From Nordella sp. HKS 07 (GTDB lineage: Bacteria; Pseudomonadota; Alphaproteobacteria; Rhizobiales; Aestuariivirgaceae): 64,000 bases of DNA. Positions within the stretch are counted from its first letter, which is position 1, and every line of letters starts with the position of its first letter. Both the position numbers and the translations under genes were made by a program. Below the pieces are notes generated by a model. That model was not told the origin of the DNA. It did not search any database and saw nothing but the letters and a program-made list of their open reading frames with translations. Positions 1-8,472 of the stretch are shown one piece after another. The stretch is from positions 6,218,001-6,282,000 of the forward strand of contig NZ_CP049258.1 of the NCBI RefSeq assembly GCF_011046735.1, read 5' to 3'.

Positions 1-2679
1 TCGCCCGCCATCTCCATCGAGCAGAAGACGACCAGCCGCAATCCGCGCTCGACGGTGGGTACCGTCACCGAGATCTACGACTATATGCGGCTTCTCTTCG
101 CCCGCGTCGGCGTTGCCTATTCGCCCGCCACCGGCCTTCCCATCGAGAGCCAGACGGTCACCCAGATGGTCGACCGGGTAATGGAACTCCCCGAGGGCAC
201 CCGCCTCTATCTGCTGGCGCCGATCGTGCGCGGCCGCAAGGGCGAATACAGGAAGGAGCTGGCCGAGCTCCAGAAAAAGGGTTTCCAGCGCGTCAAGGTC
301 GACGGCAAGTTCCATGAAATCGAGGCTGTCCCCGCCCTCGACAAGAAATTCAAGCACGATATCGACGTGGTCGTCGACCGCATCGTGGTAAAGCCCGATC
401 TCGGCAACCGCCTCGCCGACAGCTTCGAGACGGCGCTCAAGCTCGCCGAAGGCCTCGCCGTCGCCGAATATGCCGATAAGCCGCTGCCGCCGTCGCGCAC
501 CTCGGAGGAAAGCGCCAACAAGTCGAAGAACGAGACGCATGAGCGCATTCTCTTCTCGGAGAAATTCGCCTGTCCCGTATCGGGCTTCACCATCGAGGAG
601 ATCGAGCCGCGCCTGTTCTCCTTCAACAATCCTTTCGGCGCCTGTCCCAAATGCGACGGCCTCGGCACCGAGCTGCGCTTCGAGCCCGAGCTCGTCGTGC
701 CCGATGCGACGCTGTCCCTGCGCGACGGGGCGATCCTGCCCTGGGCCAAGACCGGCAACACCTCGCCCTACTACACCCAGACGCTCGAGGCGCTCGCCAA
801 GTTTTACAAATTCTCGATGACCGCGGCCTGGAAGGATCTGCCGAAAAAGGCGCGCGACGCCATTCTCTTCGGCACCGGCGAGGACGAGATCACCTTCGTC
901 TATGACGACGGGCTTCGCACCTACAAGACCAAGAAGACCTTCGAGGGCGTCATCGGCAATATCGAGCGGCGCTGGCGCGAGACGGATTCGCAATGGATGC
1001 GCGAGGAGCTGTCGCGGTACCAGTCGGATCATCCGTGCGATGCCTGCGGCGGCTATCGCCTGAAACCGCAGGCGCTGGCCGTCAAGATCGACAAGCTGCA
1101 TATCGGCCAGGTCTCCGACATGTCGATCAACGGCGCCAATGACTGGTTCGAGAAGCTCGAAGGCAAGCTCAAGCCGAAGGACCGCGAGATCGCCGCACGC
1201 ATCCTGAAGGAAATCCGCGCCCGCCTGCGCTTCCTCGTCGATGTCGGCCTCGACTACCTCAATCTGTCGCGCGTCTCAGGTTCGCTGTCGGGCGGCGAGA
1301 GTCAGCGCATCAGGCTCGCCTCGCAGATCGGCTCAGGCCTCACCGGCGTGCTCTATGTGCTGGACGAACCTTCGATCGGCCTGCATCAGCGCGACAATGC
1401 GCGCCTGCTCGAGACCCTCGTGCATCTGCGCGACATCGGCAACACCGTCATCGTCGTCGAGCATGACGAGGATGCGATCAGGCTCGCCGACTATGTCGTC
1501 GATATCGGCCCCGGCGCCGGCGTCCATGGCGGCGAGATCGTGGCGCAAGGGTCCCCCGACCAGATCATGGCCAATCCGCGCTCGCTCACCGGGCAATATC
1601 TCGTAGGCCTGCAGCAGGTTCCCGTGCCGCAACGCCGCCGCCGGCCGGAAAAGGGCCGCCGCATCAAGGTCACGGGGGCTCGTGCCAACAACCTCAAGGA
1701 TGTGACGGCGGAAATCCCGCTCGGCCTCTTCACCTGCGTGACCGGCGTGTCGGGCGGTGGCAAATCGACTTTGCTGATCGACACGATCTACCGCGCCATC
1801 GCCCGCAAGCTGATGGGCACGCGCGAGCAGCCGCTCGAGCACGACAGGATCGAGGGCCTCGAATTCCTCGACAAGATCATCGACATCGACCAGTCGCCGA
1901 TCGGTCGCACGCCGCGCTCGAATCCGGCGACCTATACCGGCGCCTTCACGCCGATCCGCGATTGGTTCGCCGGCCTGCCTGAGGCCAAGGCGCGCGGTTA
2001 TGAGCCCGGGCGCTTCTCCTTCAACGTGAAGGGCGGGCGTTGCGAGACCTGCCAGGGCGACGGCGTCATCAAGATCGAGATGCACTTCCTGCCCGACGTC
2101 TATGTCACCTGCGATGCCTGCCACGGCAAGCGCTATAACCGCGAGACGCTGGAGATCAAATTCAAGGACAAATCGATCGCCGACGTGCTCGACATGACGG
2201 TGGCGGAGGGTGCCGAGTTTTTCCGCGCCGTGCCGTCGGTGCGCGACAAGATGGAGACGCTGGAACGCGTGGGGCTCGGCTATATCCATATCGGCCAGCA
2301 GGCGACGACGCTCTCCGGCGGCGAGGCCCAGCGCGTCAAGCTCGCCAAGGAACTGTCCAAGCGCGCCACCGGACGCACCATCTATCTGCTCGACGAGCCG
2401 ACCACCGGGCTCCATTTCCACGATGTGCGCAAGCTCCTCGAAGTGCTGCATGAGCTGGTCGAACAGGGCAACACGGTGGTCGTCATCGAACACAATCTCG
2501 AGGTGATCAAGACGGCCGACTGGATCATCGACATGGGTCCGGAAGGCGGCGACGGCGGTGGCGAGGTCGTCTTCGCCGGAACGCCGGAAGACTGCGTGAG
2601 GGAGAAGCGCTCCTATACCGGCCAGTTCCTCAAGGACGTGCTGCGCCGGGCGCGGACCAAGACCGAAGCGGCGGAGTGA
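1..2679 (+). CDS. uvrA: UvrA, excinuclease ABC subunit A (5' end outside the window)
   Basis: DNA-damage recognition ATPase of UvrABC nucleotide excision repair. The frame is open from base 1 and the residues before the GTG at 55 ([20 protein letters not shown]) are already conserved UvrA sequence, so this is the C-terminal ~892 residues of a longer gene. Visible: zinc-finger cysteines (CPKCDG and CDACGG), ABC signature [13 protein letters not shown] with Walker [14 protein letters not shown] in the first ATPase, second Walker [10 protein letters not shown], second zinc module CETCQGDG...CDACHG, second signature [15 protein letters not shown] and Walker [13 protein letters not shown]. All catalytic elements in the visible part are intact. 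The stop TGA is at 2677-2679. The N-terminal Walker A lies outside the window. Confidence 0.98.
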   Translation, partial: SPAISIEQKTTSRNPRSTVGTVTEIYDYMRLLFARVGVAYSPATGLPIESQTVTQMVDRVMELPEGTRLYLLAPIVRGRKGEYRKELAELQKKGFQRVKVDGKFHEIEAVPALDKKFKHDIDVVVDRIVVKPDLGNRLADSFETALKLAEGLAVAEYADKPLPPSRTSEESANKSKNETHERILFSEKFACPVSGFTIEEIEPRLFSFNNPFGACPKCDGLGTELRFEPELVVPDATLSLRDGAILPWAKTGNTSPYYTQTLEALAKFYKFSMTAAWKDLPKKARDAILFGTGEDEITFVYDDGLRTYKTKKTFEGVIGNIERRWRETDSQWMREELSRYQSDHPCDACGGYRLKPQALAVKIDKLHIGQVSDMSINGANDWFEKLEGKLKPKDREIAARILKEIRARLRFLVDVGLDYLNLSRVSGSLSGGESQRIRLASQIGSGLTGVLYVLDEPSIGLHQRDNARLLETLVHLRDIGNTVIVVEHDEDAIRLADYVVDIGPGAGVHGGEIVAQGSPDQIMANPRSLTGQYLVGLQQVPVPQRRRRPEKGRRIKVTGARANNLKDVTAEIPLGLFTCVTGVSGGGKSTLLIDTIYRAIARKLMGTREQPLEHDRIEGLEFLDKIIDIDQSPIGRTPRSNPATYTGAFTPIRDWFAGLPEAKARGYEPGRFSFNVKGGRCETCQGDGVIKIEMHFLPDVYVTCDACHGKRYNRETLEIKFKDKSIADVLDMTVAEGAEFFRAVPSVRDKMETLERVGLGYIHIGQQATTLSGGEAQRVKLAKELSKRATGRTIYLLDEPTTGLHFHDVRKLLEVLHELVEQGNTVVVIEHNLEVIKTADWIIDMGPEGGDGGGEVVFAGTPEDCVREKRSYTGQFLKDVLRRARTKTEAAE

Positions 2680-3142
2680 GATCGCCGGCCTGCGGCAAAC
2701 GCTACTGCCCAGGAGAACGGTCAGCACGGAACGGATATGGCCTTAGCGCGGGATGCGATTAACGCGCGACGACGGCCAGGACCGGGCTGATCGTAACGTC
2801 ACTTTGACCAATTGGTCGAATTCCTCCTGACACGGATCTGTCATGGCGGGCCTTCCTGGGCGCCAGAGCGCCGGACGCTCACATGGAATCGGGCCGGCGC
2901 TCTAACTCTTTGATTTGCGCATCGGATTATCCGAAAACCGCTTCGCACTTTTCGGTCCGATGCTCTAGATTAAACTCGTGTAATGAGACAAGACTCCTTG
3001 ATTTGATCATACATTTCGAATTAACAGAAAATTGTTTGGAAAGCTTTGCAACTTTTCAGCGCTTTTTGAGTAGAACCCATTCTGGGTATCAGCCACCTGA
3101 CCGGGAACATCTTGGCTGAATAGAAGTCTGACTCCCGAAGGA
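2680..3142. other. Intergenic region with palindrome remnants
   Basis: There are 463 bases between uvrA and the SDR gene. Around 2744-2765 is a half-arm (ttagcgcgggatgcga) of the two-palindrome repeat found elsewhere in the window, and at 2919-2963 there is a complete related palindrome. A 78-codon open frame at 2883-3119 has no recognisable domain and overlaps the palindrome, so no gene is called. The part from ~2985 to 3075 is clearly AT-richer than its surroundings and may hold the promoter of the SDR gene, but no convincing -35/-10 pair was found. Confidence 0.5.
2919..2963. repeat. Palindromic element, type F (GCATCGGA arms)
   Basis: Imperfect palindrome with outer arms GCATCGGA/TCCGATGC and inner arms CCGAAAA/TTTTCGG, followed by ctctag. 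Its centre (AAAACCG...CACTTTT) matches the centre of the second palindrome of the two-part repeats at 5436-5486 and elsewhere, but the outer arms are different and still complementary. Similar elements are common between genes in rhizobia. Confidence 0.7.
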
Positions 3143-3889
3143 ATGTCGTTTTACATGTCCAACTTGCCTCTCGCCTTGATCACCGGCGGCTCGCGGGGTC
3201 TAGGCTTTGAAACCGCACGACAAATGGGAAGGCTCGGCTATCGCCTGTTCATCGCCAGCCGCACATCGCCTAGTCTCGAGCAGGCGGCGCAGTCCTTGCG
3301 CGCCGACGGGTGTCTCGTCACCGCGCATGCCTTCGATATGCAGGATCCGCAGTCGATCCAGTCGCTCGTAGAAGAGGTGAAGAAAAAGGACGTACCCATC
3401 GATGTCCTGATCAACTGCGCCGGTGTCATGTACGAGGCCGGCAAGGGCAGTGATCCGCAGACGGAATATGGCTCGACGGCGAGCGTTCTGAGAAGTGCGG
3501 AGAAGAACGTCACCGACACGATCGCAATCAACATGATCGGCACCTGGAGCGTCACCCGGGCGCTGGCGCCGCACCTGGCGCGCGGCGCCCGTATCGTCAA
3601 CGTTTCGTCCAGCATGGCTTCGCTCGGCGAAATGGGACCCGGCTATTACGGCTATCGCGCCTCCAAGGCAGGCATCAATGTGTTCACCCGCACGCTTGCC
3701 TATGAGCTGAGGCCGCGCGGCATATTGGTCAACTCGGTCTGCCCGGGCTGGGTCAAGACGAATATGGGCGGCCCAGGTGCTACACGCGATGTGGCGGAAG
3801 GTGCGGCCGGCATCGTCTGGGCGGCGACGCTGCCGCCTGACGGGCCGACCGGCGGCTTCTTCCGCGACGGCCAGGCGATCCCCTGGTAA
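3143..3889 (+). CDS. Short-chain dehydrogenase/reductase (SDR) family oxidoreductase
   Basis: Cytoplasmic NAD(P)-dependent oxidoreductase of the classical SDR family, 248 residues, the usual length. Visible: the nucleotide-binding motif TGGSRGLG at residues 14-21, NCAG at 91-94, serines of NVSSS around 155-157, and catalytic Tyr171 and Lys175 in YRASK. The C-terminal PGWVKTNMGG segment also fits the family. Two starts are possible: ATG 3143, directly behind GAAGGA, or ATG 3155, 12 bases behind it and starting MSNLPLALITGG; neither spacing is ideal. The substrate cannot be inferred. It stands alone between uvrA and a palindrome, with no operon partner. Confidence 0.9.
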   Translation: MSFYMSNLPLALITGGSRGLGFETARQMGRLGYRLFIASRTSPSLEQAAQSLRADGCLVTAHAFDMQDPQSIQSLVEEVKKKDVPIDVLINCAGVMYEAGKGSDPQTEYGSTASVLRSAEKNVTDTIAINMIGTWSVTRALAPHLARGARIVNVSSSMASLGEMGPGYYGYRASKAGINVFTRTLAYELRPRGILVNSVCPGWVKTNMGGPGATRDVAEGAAGIVWAATLPPDGPTGGFFRDGQAIPW

Positions 3890-3911
3890 CCGCGCCTCCT
3901 TACGTTTTTTT

Positions 3912-3959
3912 GAGCGCTTCCTTGTCGCGAAAGTCGAACAACTTTCGCGGGAAGCGCTC
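3912..3959. repeat. Palindromic element, type B, copy 1
   Basis: A 48-base palindrome with outer arms gagcgcttc/gaagcgctc and inner arms cgcgaaagt/actttcgcg. A second copy, differing by one base in the loop, is at 6902-6949. The bases directly after it (ctctag) form the stop codon of the minus-strand MBL-fold gene. Confidence 0.85.
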
Positions 3960-4690
3960 TAGCTCAAGGCCAGACGGATCCGGCGGTCATAGTCATCGGC
4001 CAAGGCCGTCAGCGCCTGCGCCCCGTCACCGGTAAATGACGGTCCGTGCATCAACGCCAGCGTCTTCGGTGCAAGCTCTGCCAGCCGGCGGATCGTCTTG
4101 CCCATGCCGGGATTGAGGCTGGAAAAGCGGAACATGTCTTCGGCGGCGATGGCGGGTCCGACGATGTCGCTCTCCGTCAGCGGCGCGCCGTCTCCGATCT
4201 GGGTGAAGAGATCGCCGCACAGCAAGGTGCCGCTCCTTTCCTCATAGAGAACGCCCGCGTCCCACCCATGCGGGATATGCGGCGTATCGAGATAGCGCAC
4301 GCTTTTGCCCTTCCCCAGCCCGATCACTTCTTCATGCTCGAGGACACGCGGCGGGCGGTCCGACATGTCGTTGAGAGAGACGTAGCAACCGGTCCGGCCA
4401 TGCGCCACCTGGGCTCTGGGCGCGATGGCCTGCCATTCGTTCATCGCGCCACATTCATCGGCTTCATAATGTCCGAAGGCGATCCAGCGCAGCTCTGCTG
4501 GCGCGATGATCCGGCTGACCGCGCTGCGAGCGCTCTGAAACATGGTCCTGAGGCCGGTGTGAAAGAGCAGAGGTTCCTCGCCCAGGATGAGAAACTGGTT
4601 GAAGGTGAACCCGGCGGGAGGCGCGATATCCGGCACGAAGGTCGAGAGCCGGTAAATGCCGTCGGCGATCTCGTTGATCCTTGTTTCCAT
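3959..4690 (-). CDS. MBL-fold metallohydrolase-like protein with an altered metal motif
   Basis: Metallo-beta-lactamase-fold protein of 243 residues. The start was set at the ATG at 4690 because GGAGGA lies five bases upstream; longer readings have no such site. Its layout resembles the oxygen-sensing/flavodiiron (ODP) branch, where the first metal motif is HxExDH. Here residues 74-80 read HYEADEC, so the second His position is Glu. Later ligand-like residues are His138, His141, Asp160 (LLCGDLF) and a C-terminal ALMHG. No flavodoxin domain follows. It is divergent from the tetR gene at 4806 across a shared promoter/operator, so it is probably controlled by that regulator. Its TAG stop is supplied by the adjacent palindromic repeat. 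The reaction is unknown and the altered ligand may mean lost or changed metal chemistry. Confidence 0.8.
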   Translation of the reverse strand: METRINEIADGIYRLSTFVPDIAPPAGFTFNQFLILGEEPLLFHTGLRTMFQSARSAVSRIIAPAELRWIAFGHYEADECGAMNEWQAIAPRAQVAHGRTGCYVSLNDMSDRPPRVLEHEEVIGLGKGKSVRYLDTPHIPHGWDAGVLYEERSGTLLCGDLFTQIGDGAPLTESDIVGPAIAAEDMFRFSSLNPGMGKTIRRLAELAPKTLALMHGPSFTGDGAQALTALADDYDRRIRLALS

Positions 4691-4711
4691 GAAATCCTCC
4701 ATTGGCAGGGA

Positions 4712-4740
4712 TCGACAGGAACGGGATTTAGAAGTACAAT
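4712..4740 (+). promoter_or_regulatory. Candidate sigma-70 promoter of the tetR-family gene
   Basis: TCGACA (4712-4717) and TACAAT (4735-4740) are spaced by 17 bases and point towards the regulator gene at 4806. The -10 box overlaps the inverted repeat at 4733-4750, which would allow autorepression. Confidence 0.5.
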
Positions 4741-4750
4741 AGTGTGTACT
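4733..4750. promoter_or_regulatory. Candidate TetR-type operator
   Basis: Perfect inverted repeat AGTACA-N6-TGTACT midway between the divergent MBL-fold and TetR genes. It overlaps the -10 boxes of both candidate promoters. A second inverted repeat, GCACA-N4-TGTGC, is at 4780-4793. Assignment to the neighbouring regulator is inference from position and symmetry. Confidence 0.55.
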
Positions 4751-4771
4751 GAAATTCTTGCCTTCCGTCAA
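4743..4771 (-). promoter_or_regulatory. Candidate sigma-70 promoter of the MBL-fold gene
   Basis: On the minus strand TTGACG (4771-4766) and TACACA (4748-4743) are 17 bases apart and face the MBL-fold gene. The -10 box lies inside the palindromic operator candidate. Confidence 0.45.
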
Positions 4772-4805
4772 TATTGGACGCACATTACTGTGCAATTAAA
4801 ATCTC

Positions 4806-5384
4806 GTGAACCGAACTTACACCCTTAAACGCCGCGCCGACCAGCAGGCCCAGACCCGGCAACGCATCGTGGAAGCCGCGGTCGAGTTGCATGGCAGCGT
4901 TGGCCCCGCTTTCACCACGATCAGCATGGTGGCGGAACGTGCCGGCGTTCAGCGTCACACCTACTATGCGCATTTTCCCACGGAGCGGGATCTGTTGCTG
5001 GCCTGCTCGGGCCTAGCCGCGGATCGCGATCCTTTGCCGGATGCGGAGCTTTGGCGGTCCGTGGCTGATCCCAGGCAACGGCTCCAGGCCGGGCTTGGCG
5101 CCCTCTATGACTGGTACGCGCGCAATGCCGGCCTGATCGGCTGCGTGCTGCGCGATGCCGAACATCATGCGTTGACAAAGGAGGTCATCCAGCTGCGCAT
5201 GGGGCCTCCCATGGCGGTCTATCAAGACGTGCTGGGACAAGGGCTGAATGCCCGGCAGCGCGCCCTGCTCGGCCTCGCTTTCGACTTCTTCACCTGGCGG
5301 ACGTTGACACGGGACAGCAAATTGCCGCGCGACGAAGCTGTCGCGACGATGGTCCAGGCCATCGCCGCTGCTAGATCACGATGA
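4806..5384 (+). CDS. TetR/AcrR family transcriptional regulator
   Basis: DNA-binding repressor-type regulator of 192 residues. The N-terminal helix-turn-helix follows the TetR pattern (RQRIVEAAVEL...TTISMVAERAGVQRHTYYAHF, about residues 18-56); the C-terminal half is the variable ligand-binding domain with an aromatic-rich stretch near 155-165. The start is GTG at 4806. It is divergent from the MBL-fold gene, with the candidate operator between them, so autoregulation and control of that gene are likely. The last four residues (ARSR) and the TGA stop are encoded within the start of the palindromic repeat at 5374, so the repeat has become part of the coding sequence. Confidence 0.92.
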   Translation: MNRTYTLKRRADQQAQTRQRIVEAAVELHGSVGPAFTTISMVAERAGVQRHTYYAHFPTERDLLLACSGLAADRDPLPDAELWRSVADPRQRLQAGLGALYDWYARNAGLIGCVLRDAEHHALTKEVIQLRMGPPMAVYQDVLGQGLNARQRALLGLAFDFFTWRTLTRDSKLPRDEAVATMVQAIAAARSR

Positions 5385-5487
5385 GTTTGGATTGAATCAA
5401 TCCAAACTCATAAACGTGATCGATTCTTATATGTTAGCGCGGGATTCTTGCGAAAAACCGGTGTCCACTTTTTCGCATCCCGCGCTA
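5374..5487 (+). repeat. Two-palindrome RIME-like element, copy A1
   Basis: First palindrome 5374-5421: gatcacg/cgtgatc outer arms, atgagtttggatt/aatccaaactcat inner arms. Second palindrome 5436-5486: agcgcgggat/atcccgcgct with gcgaaaaa/tttttcgc. The length of about 114 bases and the two-palindrome plan match the Rhizobium-specific intergenic mosaic elements. The first bases encode the C terminus and stop of the TetR gene. Confidence 0.85.
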
Positions 5488-5498
5488 CCTGACCGGGG

Positions 5499-6812
5499 TC
5501 AGCTCTCCCCGCGGTCGCGTCGGAGCTTGCTCCAGTAGTCGAGCCGCTTGCGGATCTCGCGCTCGAAGCCGCGCTCCGGCGGATCGTAATAGCGCTCGCG
5601 TTTCATCTGCTCGGGGAAATAGTTTTGACCCGAGAAAGCATCCGGCTCGTCATGGTCATAGTGATAGCCGGCACCATATTCCTGCTCCTTCATGAGCTTC
5701 GTCGGCGTATTCAGGATGATCTTGGGCGGCGACAGCGACCCCGTCTCCCGGGCCCGCTTCATGGCAGCCTTGTAGGCGACATAGCCGGCATTGGATTTGG
5801 GCGCGGTGGCGAGATAGATGATGGCCTGCGCCAGAGCGAGCTCGCCTTCCGGGCTGCCGAGGAAATCATAGGCCTCCTTCGCGGCGAGGGCCTGCTGCAG
5901 CGCCTGCGGATCGGCGAGACCGATATCCTCGACCGCCATGCGCACCATGCGGCGCGTGATGTAGAGCGGATCTTCGCCGGCGGTGAGCATGCGGGCGAGA
6001 TAATAGAGCGCCGCGTCGGGATCGGAGCCGCGCACCGTCTTATGCAGCGCCGAGATCAGATTGTAATGGCCGTCCTGCGACTTGTCATAAAGCGGCACCC
6101 GTTTCTGTATGACTTCGGCGAGCCTCGCCGCATCGAGCGCACCGCCGCCCTCCGGCACGGTCGCGAAGATGTCCTCGACCAGATTGAGCAGATAGCGGCC
6201 ATCGCCATCGGCAAGCCCGGCCAGCACCTGGCGCGCCTCCGCATCGAGCGGCAGCGCCCGCTTTTCATGCAGCTCGGCACGCGAAATGAGTTTCTCGAGC
6301 GCTTCCGCATCGAGCCGGTTGAGTACCAGCACCTGCGCGCGCGACAACAGCGCGCCGTTCAATTCGAAAGAGGGATTCTCCGTCGTCGCGCCAACCAGAG
6401 TGATCGTGCCGTCTTCCATCACGGGCAGGAAGCTGTCCTGCTGTGATCGGTTGAAGCGATGGATTTCGTCGACGAAGAGTAGCGTGCCCTTGCCCTGGTC
6501 GCGCCGGGACCGCGCCATATCGAAGGCCTTTTTCAGATCGGCGACACCTGAGAAGATCGCCGACATCTGCTCGAAGACGAGGCCGGTGGCGCCAGCGAGC
6601 AGCCGCGCGATCGTCGTCTTGCCGGTGCCGGGCGGCCCCCAGAAGATGACTGAAGGCACCCTGCCCGCGGCGATCATGCGGGTGAGGACGCCGTCAGGAC
6701 CGGTAATATGCTCCTGGCCCACCACATCGGCGAGCTTCTGCGGCCTGAGGCGATCGGCCAGCGGCCGCGGCGCTTCCTTGTCCAATCCGGCCGCCTGGAA
6801 GAGATTGGCCAT
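5499..6812 (-). CDS. rarA: Replication-associated recombination protein RarA (MgsA), AAA+ ATPase
   Basis: Clamp-loader-like AAA+ ATPase that acts at stalled replication forks, 437 residues, the normal length. Visible: the N-terminal PLADRLRPQKLADVVGQEH region, Walker A GPPGTGKTT at 59-67, Walker B LLFVDEIHRFN at about 111-121, sensor 1 GATTENPSFELN, and the C-terminal tetramerisation part with the EDIGLADPQAL and PKSNAGYVAYKAA signatures typical of RarA rather than RuvB. ATG start at 6812; the ribosome-binding site is weak. Upstream on the same strand is the HtrA protease gene, but about 250 bases of stacked palindromes lie between them, so rarA may have its own promoter. Confidence 0.96.
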   Translation of the reverse strand: MANLFQAAGLDKEAPRPLADRLRPQKLADVVGQEHITGPDGVLTRMIAAGRVPSVIFWGPPGTGKTTIARLLAGATGLVFEQMSAIFSGVADLKKAFDMARSRRDQGKGTLLFVDEIHRFNRSQQDSFLPVMEDGTITLVGATTENPSFELNGALLSRAQVLVLNRLDAEALEKLISRAELHEKRALPLDAEARQVLAGLADGDGRYLLNLVEDIFATVPEGGGALDAARLAEVIQKRVPLYDKSQDGHYNLISALHKTVRGSDPDAALYYLARMLTAGEDPLYITRRMVRMAVEDIGLADPQALQQALAAKEAYDFLGSPEGELALAQAIIYLATAPKSNAGYVAYKAAMKRARETGSLSPPKIILNTPTKLMKEQEYGAGYHYDHDEPDAFSGQNYFPEQMKRERYYDPPERGFEREIRKRLDYWSKLRRDRGES

Positions 6813-6828
6813 CCCGATCCGTCGTTTA

Positions 6829-6886
6829 GAGCCTTTCCCGTTTTGATCGAATCAATGGATTCGATCAAAACGGGATAAAGAGGCTC
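6829..6886. repeat. Palindromic element, type C
   Basis: A 58-base palindrome: outer arms gagcct/aggctc, inner arms cccgttttgatcgaatc/gattcgatcaaaacggg around a four-base loop. It starts 16 bases upstream of the rarA start codon (minus strand) and abuts two further palindromic repeats. No second copy is in the window. Confidence 0.8.
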
Positions 6887-6901
6887 GATTAAATATACCT
6901 G

Positions 6902-6949
6902 GAGCGCTTCCTTGTCGCGAAAGTCGAGCAACTTTCGCGGGAAGCGCTC
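6902..6949. repeat. Palindromic element, type B, copy 2
   Basis: Same 48-base palindrome as at 3912-3959 (gagcgcttc/gaagcgctc arms), with one changed base in the loop region. It is followed without a gap by the two-palindrome element at 6952. Confidence 0.85.
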
Positions 6950-6951
6950 TA

Positions 6952-7065
6952 GATCACGATGAGTTTGGATTGAATCAATCCAAACTCATTAACGTGATCG
7001 ATTTCCATATGTTGGCGCGGGATTCTTGCGAAAAACCGGTGCCCACTTTTTCGCATCCCGCGCTA
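6952..7065 (+). repeat. Two-palindrome RIME-like element, copy A2
   Basis: Nearly identical to copy A1 and in the same orientation. Its terminal gcgctag contributes the stop codon (TAG, minus strand, 7065-7063) of the HtrA protease gene. It is the third of three palindromic units stacked between htrA and rarA. Confidence 0.85.
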
Positions 7066-8463
7066 GCCGCCGAGCTGCATACGAATGACGCGGCCGCCAC
7101 GATTGACCGCGAATTGCCAGAAACCGTCGCCGGTCTTCACCGCCGAATTCAGCGTGTCGACGTTGTCGATGATCACCCCGTTCACTTCCAGGATGACATC
7201 GCCTTTGCGGAAGATGCGCTTCGCCGGTCCGCCCCTGACGTCGGACGCGACGACTCCCGTCGAGCCGGACGGCAGGCCCAGCTCGTCGGCGACCGCCGGA
7301 GACAGGTTGGCGACAACAAGTCCGGTGAAAGGCGTATTGCCTCCCAACAGAGTTTCGTCGCGCGCGGTGGTTTCGGGCGCGGCGATGAGCTCGATGCGCG
7401 TCTCGCGCCTTTCGCTGCCGCGCTGATACTCGACGATCGCCGAGGAGCCGATCTGCGCGGTTGCGACCCGGTAGGTCAGTTCCTTGGCGTTCTCGACCGG
7501 CTTGCCGTCGATGCCCAGGATGACATCGCCGCGCTTGAGGCCGGCGACGGCGAGCGGGCTTTTCGGGTGAAGCCCGGCGATCAGGGCACCTTCCGGCCGG
7601 GCAAAGCCCAGAGAGTCGGCGATCTCCGCCGTCACATCCTGCGTCTCGGCGCCGATCCACGGGCGCTGGATGCGCCCACCCGTCTCGGCCGACTGCACCA
7701 CGGTCTTGACCATATTGGCGGGGATGGCGAAGCCGATGCCGATCGAGCCGCCCGAGCGCGAGAAGATCGCCGTGTTGATGCCGACGAGATTGCCTTTGAG
7801 ATCGATGAGCGCGCCGCCGGAATTGCCCGGATTGATCGCGGCATCCGTCTGGATGAAGAACTGATAGTCGGTGATGCCGACCTGGGTGCGCGCCAGCGCC
7901 GAGACGATGCCGCTCGTCACCGTCTGGCCGACGCCGAAGGGATTGCCTATGGCGAGCACGAGATCGCCCACTTCGAGATTGTCGGAATCGCCCATGGTGA
8001 GCGCCGGCAGTTCCTCGTCCTGGGGGTCGATCTTCAAGACCGCGAGATCGGTGCGCTCGTCGGCGACCAGGAGCTTGGCTTCAAATTCGCGCCGGTCGGC
8101 CAGTACGACGCGGATGTCGCTGCCGCCCAGGATGACGTGGTTGTTGGTGACGATAAGGCCCTTGCCATCGACGATGACACCCGAACCCAGCGAGTTCTGC
8201 ACCCGTTCGCGCGGCGCCCCGGAGGCCCCTTCGCCACCGAAGAACCGGCGGAAGAACGGATCGGCGAAGAGCCCTTGGTCGCGTTGCGAGACGAGACGGC
8301 GGGCATAGACGTTGACGACCGCCGGCGAGGTCTCCTTGACGACGGGGGCGAAGGACAACTGGATTTGGCTGCGCGACTGCGGAACCGTCTGCGCGCCGCC
8401 CGCCGGCAGCGCCGCGAGGCTCGCAAGGATGAGGCCAGCAGCAAAAAGAAATTTCGACTTCAT
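7063..8463 (-). CDS. Periplasmic HtrA/DegP-type serine protease with two PDZ domains
   Basis: Trypsin-like protease/chaperone of envelope protein quality control, 466 residues. The start was set at ATG 8463, seven bases after AGGA; a longer TTG reading at 8469 is less likely. Signal peptide about residues 1-25 (KSKFLFAAGLILASLAALPA, then GGAQ). Catalytic triad: His109 in TNNHVILG, Asp139 in ERTDLAVL, Ser215 in NPGNSGGALID. Two PDZ domains follow (about 250-345, and 370-460 with DVILEVNGV). It lies nine bases downstream of the Lrp/AsnC gene, whose stop codon overlaps the AGGA site, which suggests co-transcription and coupled translation. The stop codon is provided by a palindromic repeat. Confidence 0.94.
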   Translation of the reverse strand: MKSKFLFAAGLILASLAALPAGGAQTVPQSRSQIQLSFAPVVKETSPAVVNVYARRLVSQRDQGLFADPFFRRFFGGEGASGAPRERVQNSLGSGVIVDGKGLIVTNNHVILGGSDIRVVLADRREFEAKLLVADERTDLAVLKIDPQDEELPALTMGDSDNLEVGDLVLAIGNPFGVGQTVTSGIVSALARTQVGITDYQFFIQTDAAINPGNSGGALIDLKGNLVGINTAIFSRSGGSIGIGFAIPANMVKTVVQSAETGGRIQRPWIGAETQDVTAEIADSLGFARPEGALIAGLHPKSPLAVAGLKRGDVILGIDGKPVENAKELTYRVATAQIGSSAIVEYQRGSERRETRIELIAAPETTARDETLLGGNTPFTGLVVANLSPAVADELGLPSGSTGVVASDVRGGPAKRIFRKGDVILEVNGVIIDNVDTLNSAVKTGDGFWQFAVNRGGRVIRMQLGG

Positions 8464-8472
8464 TCTCAAGTC

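Noticed and set aside
1333-2727. 464-codon minus-strand frame opposite uvrA
   Set aside because: Shadow of uvrA; composition typical of an antisense frame and no ribosome-binding site.
2883-3119. 78-codon frame between uvrA and the SDR gene
   Set aside because: Overlaps a palindromic repeat and shows no recognisable domain.
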